A stretch of DNA of 51,129 bases from an uncultured Prevotellaceae bacterium (GTDB lineage: Bacteria > Bacteroidota > Bacteroidia > Bacteroidales > Bacteroidaceae). The notes under the pieces are model-generated. The model searched no databases. It saw nothing but the letters and a program-made list of their open reading frames with translations, and was not told where the DNA came from. A program made the translations under genes and the position numbers. Of the stretch, positions 49,650 through 51,129 are shown piece by piece. Every line of letters starts with the position of its first letter. The stretch's first letter is position 1. The stretch covers positions 1-51,129 of the forward strand of contig CAMHNI010000024.1 in the NCBI GenBank assembly GCA_946186505.1, written 5' to 3'.

Positions 49650-50522
49650 TTAGTTGAAACTAAAGGTTTTGCTACCAATCATATTGCCATCGACGAAGAT
49701 GCTCACACGGTAGTCACCGGCCTCAAGCATTTGCGACACCTGCCAGTAAAGCGTCAGTGACGTCTCCTCGCCAGTGTATTCTATGTTCTTCTTCATCGTG
49801 TACTGCAGCGAGCGGTTCTCGTAATCAAAGGAGCCACCGCCGTTCAACGTGTTGCCTCCCGGGTTCTGGATACGCACATAGACGGTGCGTGTACCGTTGG
49901 TAGCCGTGACATTACGTGAAATGGTGAAGTTCACCTGCATCGTCTTGCAGTCGGCAATCTTCTTGGCCTGCTTGTTGGCCTTCTTCAGGGCTATCAACTG
50001 GATGTTCGTCGCATCAAGCTGGGCGGCAATGGCCACCTTCTCCGACAGCGAAGCCTTCTCTGTGCTCAGGCCGACAATCTGGGTGTTACGCTCGGCCAGC
50101 TCGTTCTTCACCTGCGTATTCTCAGCCCTGAGCCGCTCGTTCTGGCGGTTCAGCGAGTCTATCTGCATCACATAGTCGCGCAAGACGGCACGCACAGTAG
50201 CCAGCTCCTTCTTCAGACGGGTAATCTCGCGGGCATCATCGGCTTTCGTCTTCTTCAACTCCTCCAAGAGTTTCTGCGTCTTCATCTGCTCCTCGGTCAG
50301 CTGGGCAATGATGGAGTCGTTGTTGATCTTGGTCTTCATCTCGCTGTACTGCAGGGTGAAGCGCTCGTACTCGTTCTCCATCTCCTGCTTGTCCAGCCGG
50401 GCCAGTTCACGCATATCCTCGTTCACCTGCCTCTGTTCCTGCAGGTTCATAAACAGATAGGCCAAGCCGCCAAGCATGGCCAGTATCACCACAATTAATG
50501 GTATCAGAATCTTTTTCTTCAT
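49650..50522 (-). CDS. Membrane-anchored coiled-coil protein with C-terminal beta domain
   Basis: Protein of 290 residues. One N-terminal membrane segment (ILIPLIVVILAMLGGLAYLFM) is followed by a long coiled coil (about 30-180, rich in Glu, Lys, Gln and Leu heptads). A C-terminal beta-sandwich follows (MQVNFTISRNVTATNGTRTVYVRIQNP; SLTLYWQVSQMLEAGDYRVSIFVDG). The family is conserved in Bacteroidales as a hypothetical protein; I cannot name it. It begins the operon with TolC and HlyD, so a role in the exporter or envelope is possible. Confidence 0.8.
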   Translation of the reverse strand: MKKKILIPLIVVILAMLGGLAYLFMNLQEQRQVNEDMRELARLDKQEMENEYERFTLQYSEMKTKINNDSIIAQLTEEQMKTQKLLEELKKTKADDAREITRLKKELATVRAVLRDYVMQIDSLNRQNERLRAENTQVKNELAERNTQIVGLSTEKASLSEKVAIAAQLDATNIQLIALKKANKQAKKIADCKTMQVNFTISRNVTATNGTRTVYVRIQNPGGNTLNGGGSFDYENRSLQYTMKKNIEYTGEETSLTLYWQVSQMLEAGDYRVSIFVDGNMIGSKTFSFN

Positions 50523-50546
50523 TGCTGTTATGCTATTTTACAGGTG

Positions 50547-50554
50547 CAAAATTA
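50547..50554 (-). promoter_or_regulatory. -7 promoter box for the coiled-coil - TolC - HlyD - permease operon
   Basis: The minus strand reads TAATTTTG, 25 bases before the ATG at 50522. Confidence 0.58.
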
Positions 50555-50660
50555 GATATTTTTATCGAACTGACCAAGAATTCGCGCCGGCAAAGATTTA
50601 AGCAATTATAAATTTAAGATATTTACAGAAAAAAATAACACATTTTTGGGAACTTCATCA

Positions 50661-51068
50661 CTACAAACTGACCAACCGCGTGCCGTCAGCCTGTTCTGAA
50701 ATGGTGACACGGACGGCATCGGCGGGCAACAGTTCCTCTATCAGCTCGGGCCACTCGATGAAGCACAGGGCACCCGAGTAGAAGTAGTCCTCGTAGCCCA
50801 TGTCATAGACCTCCTCCAACCGCTTGATGCGGTAGAAGTCGAAATGATAAACAGGGGATGAGGGGGTCTCATACTCATTCACAATGGCAAAGGTGGGCGA
50901 GGTGATGACATCCTCGACGCCAAGTGCCTCGCAGACGGCTTTGATGAACGTTGTCTTTCCGGCACCCATGCTGCCGTAGAAGGCGAAGACTCGGCGGTCG
51001 CCGATGGTCTCGGTAAACTGGCGGGCTGCCTCGCCGATATGCTCTAAATCGTTGATTCTAATCTCCAT
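50661..51068 (-). CDS. tsaE: tRNA threonylcarbamoyladenosine ATPase subunit TsaE
   Basis: Protein of 135 residues. TsaE is the ATPase that drives the t6A37 tRNA modification with TsaB, TsaC and TsaD. Visible: Walker A FYGSMGAGKTTFIKAVCEALG, SPTFAIVNEY, YHFDFYRIKRLEE and the family end CFIEWPELIEELLP. Start at 51068 (MEIRINDLEHIG) is chosen; an upstream GTG lies inside the heptamer repeat. It is separated from the coiled-coil gene by 138 A/T-rich bases. Confidence 0.94.
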   Translation of the reverse strand: MEIRINDLEHIGEAARQFTETIGDRRVFAFYGSMGAGKTTFIKAVCEALGVEDVITSPTFAIVNEYETPSSPVYHFDFYRIKRLEEVYDMGYEDYFYSGALCFIEWPELIEELLPADAVRVTISEQADGTRLVSL

Positions 51069-51073
51069 ATTTG

Positions 51074-51129
51074 TTTCACTTTTCACTCTTCACTTTTCAC
51101 TCTTCACTTTTCACTCTTCACTTTTCACT
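51074..51129. repeat. Heptamer tandem repeat TTTCACT/CTTCACT running off the window
   Basis: Eight contiguous 7-base units lie here: two TTTCACT, then CTTCACT and TTTCACT alternating to the last base. It starts 6 bases upstream of the tsaE ATG, so the tsaE leader is this repeat. Similar (G)TGAAAAG strings occur at 16371-16396 and in the DUF1573 signal peptide. Confidence 0.92.

Noticed and set aside
51074..51129. Possible CRISPR repeats
   Set aside because: Units are 7 bases in direct contact, without spacers.

Overview
The window looks like a chromosomal segment from a fibre-degrading gut or rumen Bacteroidales, most likely a Prevotellaceae member. This rests on many copies of the Bacteroidota -7 promoter box (TAnnTTTG), a GH10-CE1 xylanase-feruloyl esterase of the kind known from Prevotella, a Bacteroidota-type VgrG/DUF4280 set, surface lipoprotein signals and secreted multidomain glycosidases. 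The genus is an inference. No rRNA, tRNA, CRISPR array or intact transposase was seen.

Layout. (1) 1-7240: secreted carbohydrate enzymes: a GH10-CE1 gene cut by the left edge, a secreted CotH-kinase-like protein and a GH95 alpha-L-fucosidase. (2) 7366-12709: a four-gene type VI secretion cargo operon: VgrG spike, DUF4280 PAAR-like tip, Tle1-like (DUF2235) lipase effector, and a DUF2931-like probable immunity protein, closed by a hairpin. No T6SS structural genes are present, so this is a cargo island. (3) 12755-17298 (minus): uronate isomerase, a PurF-like protein whose catalytic Cys is replaced by Gly, a LolA-like protein and an AraC regulator. (4) 17488-22843: a 1719-residue secreted GH29 fucosidase followed by a 51-residue peptide gene. 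(5) 22882-25934 (minus): Tat-type aldo/keto reductase-ferredoxin and a membrane polyferredoxin. (6) 26183-26746: a lipoprotein. (7) 26890-34907: type I restriction-modification locus hsdM - DUF1016 nuclease - hsdS - hsdR, with an antiparallel VapBC-like toxin-antitoxin pair between hsdS and hsdR. (8) 34908-35379: gene-free, with two inverted repeats. (9) 35380-50522 (minus): coiled-coil protein - TolC - HlyD - two ABC-2 permeases, then alpha-2-macroglobulin - DUF1573 - MeaB - IspH. (10) 50661-51068: tsaE, preceded by a heptamer repeat running off the window.

The most unusual feature is a family of paired, inverted GC-rich palindromes (REPIN-like) at 24260-24400, 25025-25136, 36256-36382, 37466-37599 and 46872-47016. 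Four of the five fill the junction between two co-directional genes. They supply the downstream start codon and an in-frame N-terminal segment (HPSLxEGLGGL), and in two cases also the last residues and stop of the upstream gene. The fifth sits in frame inside a single coding sequence. A second paired family, a CGACG/CGTCG repeat and simple repeats are also read in frame inside genes (alpha-2-macroglobulin, TolC, IspH, the DUF1573 signal peptide). Repeat spread seems to have been reshaping protein ends and linkers in this genome.
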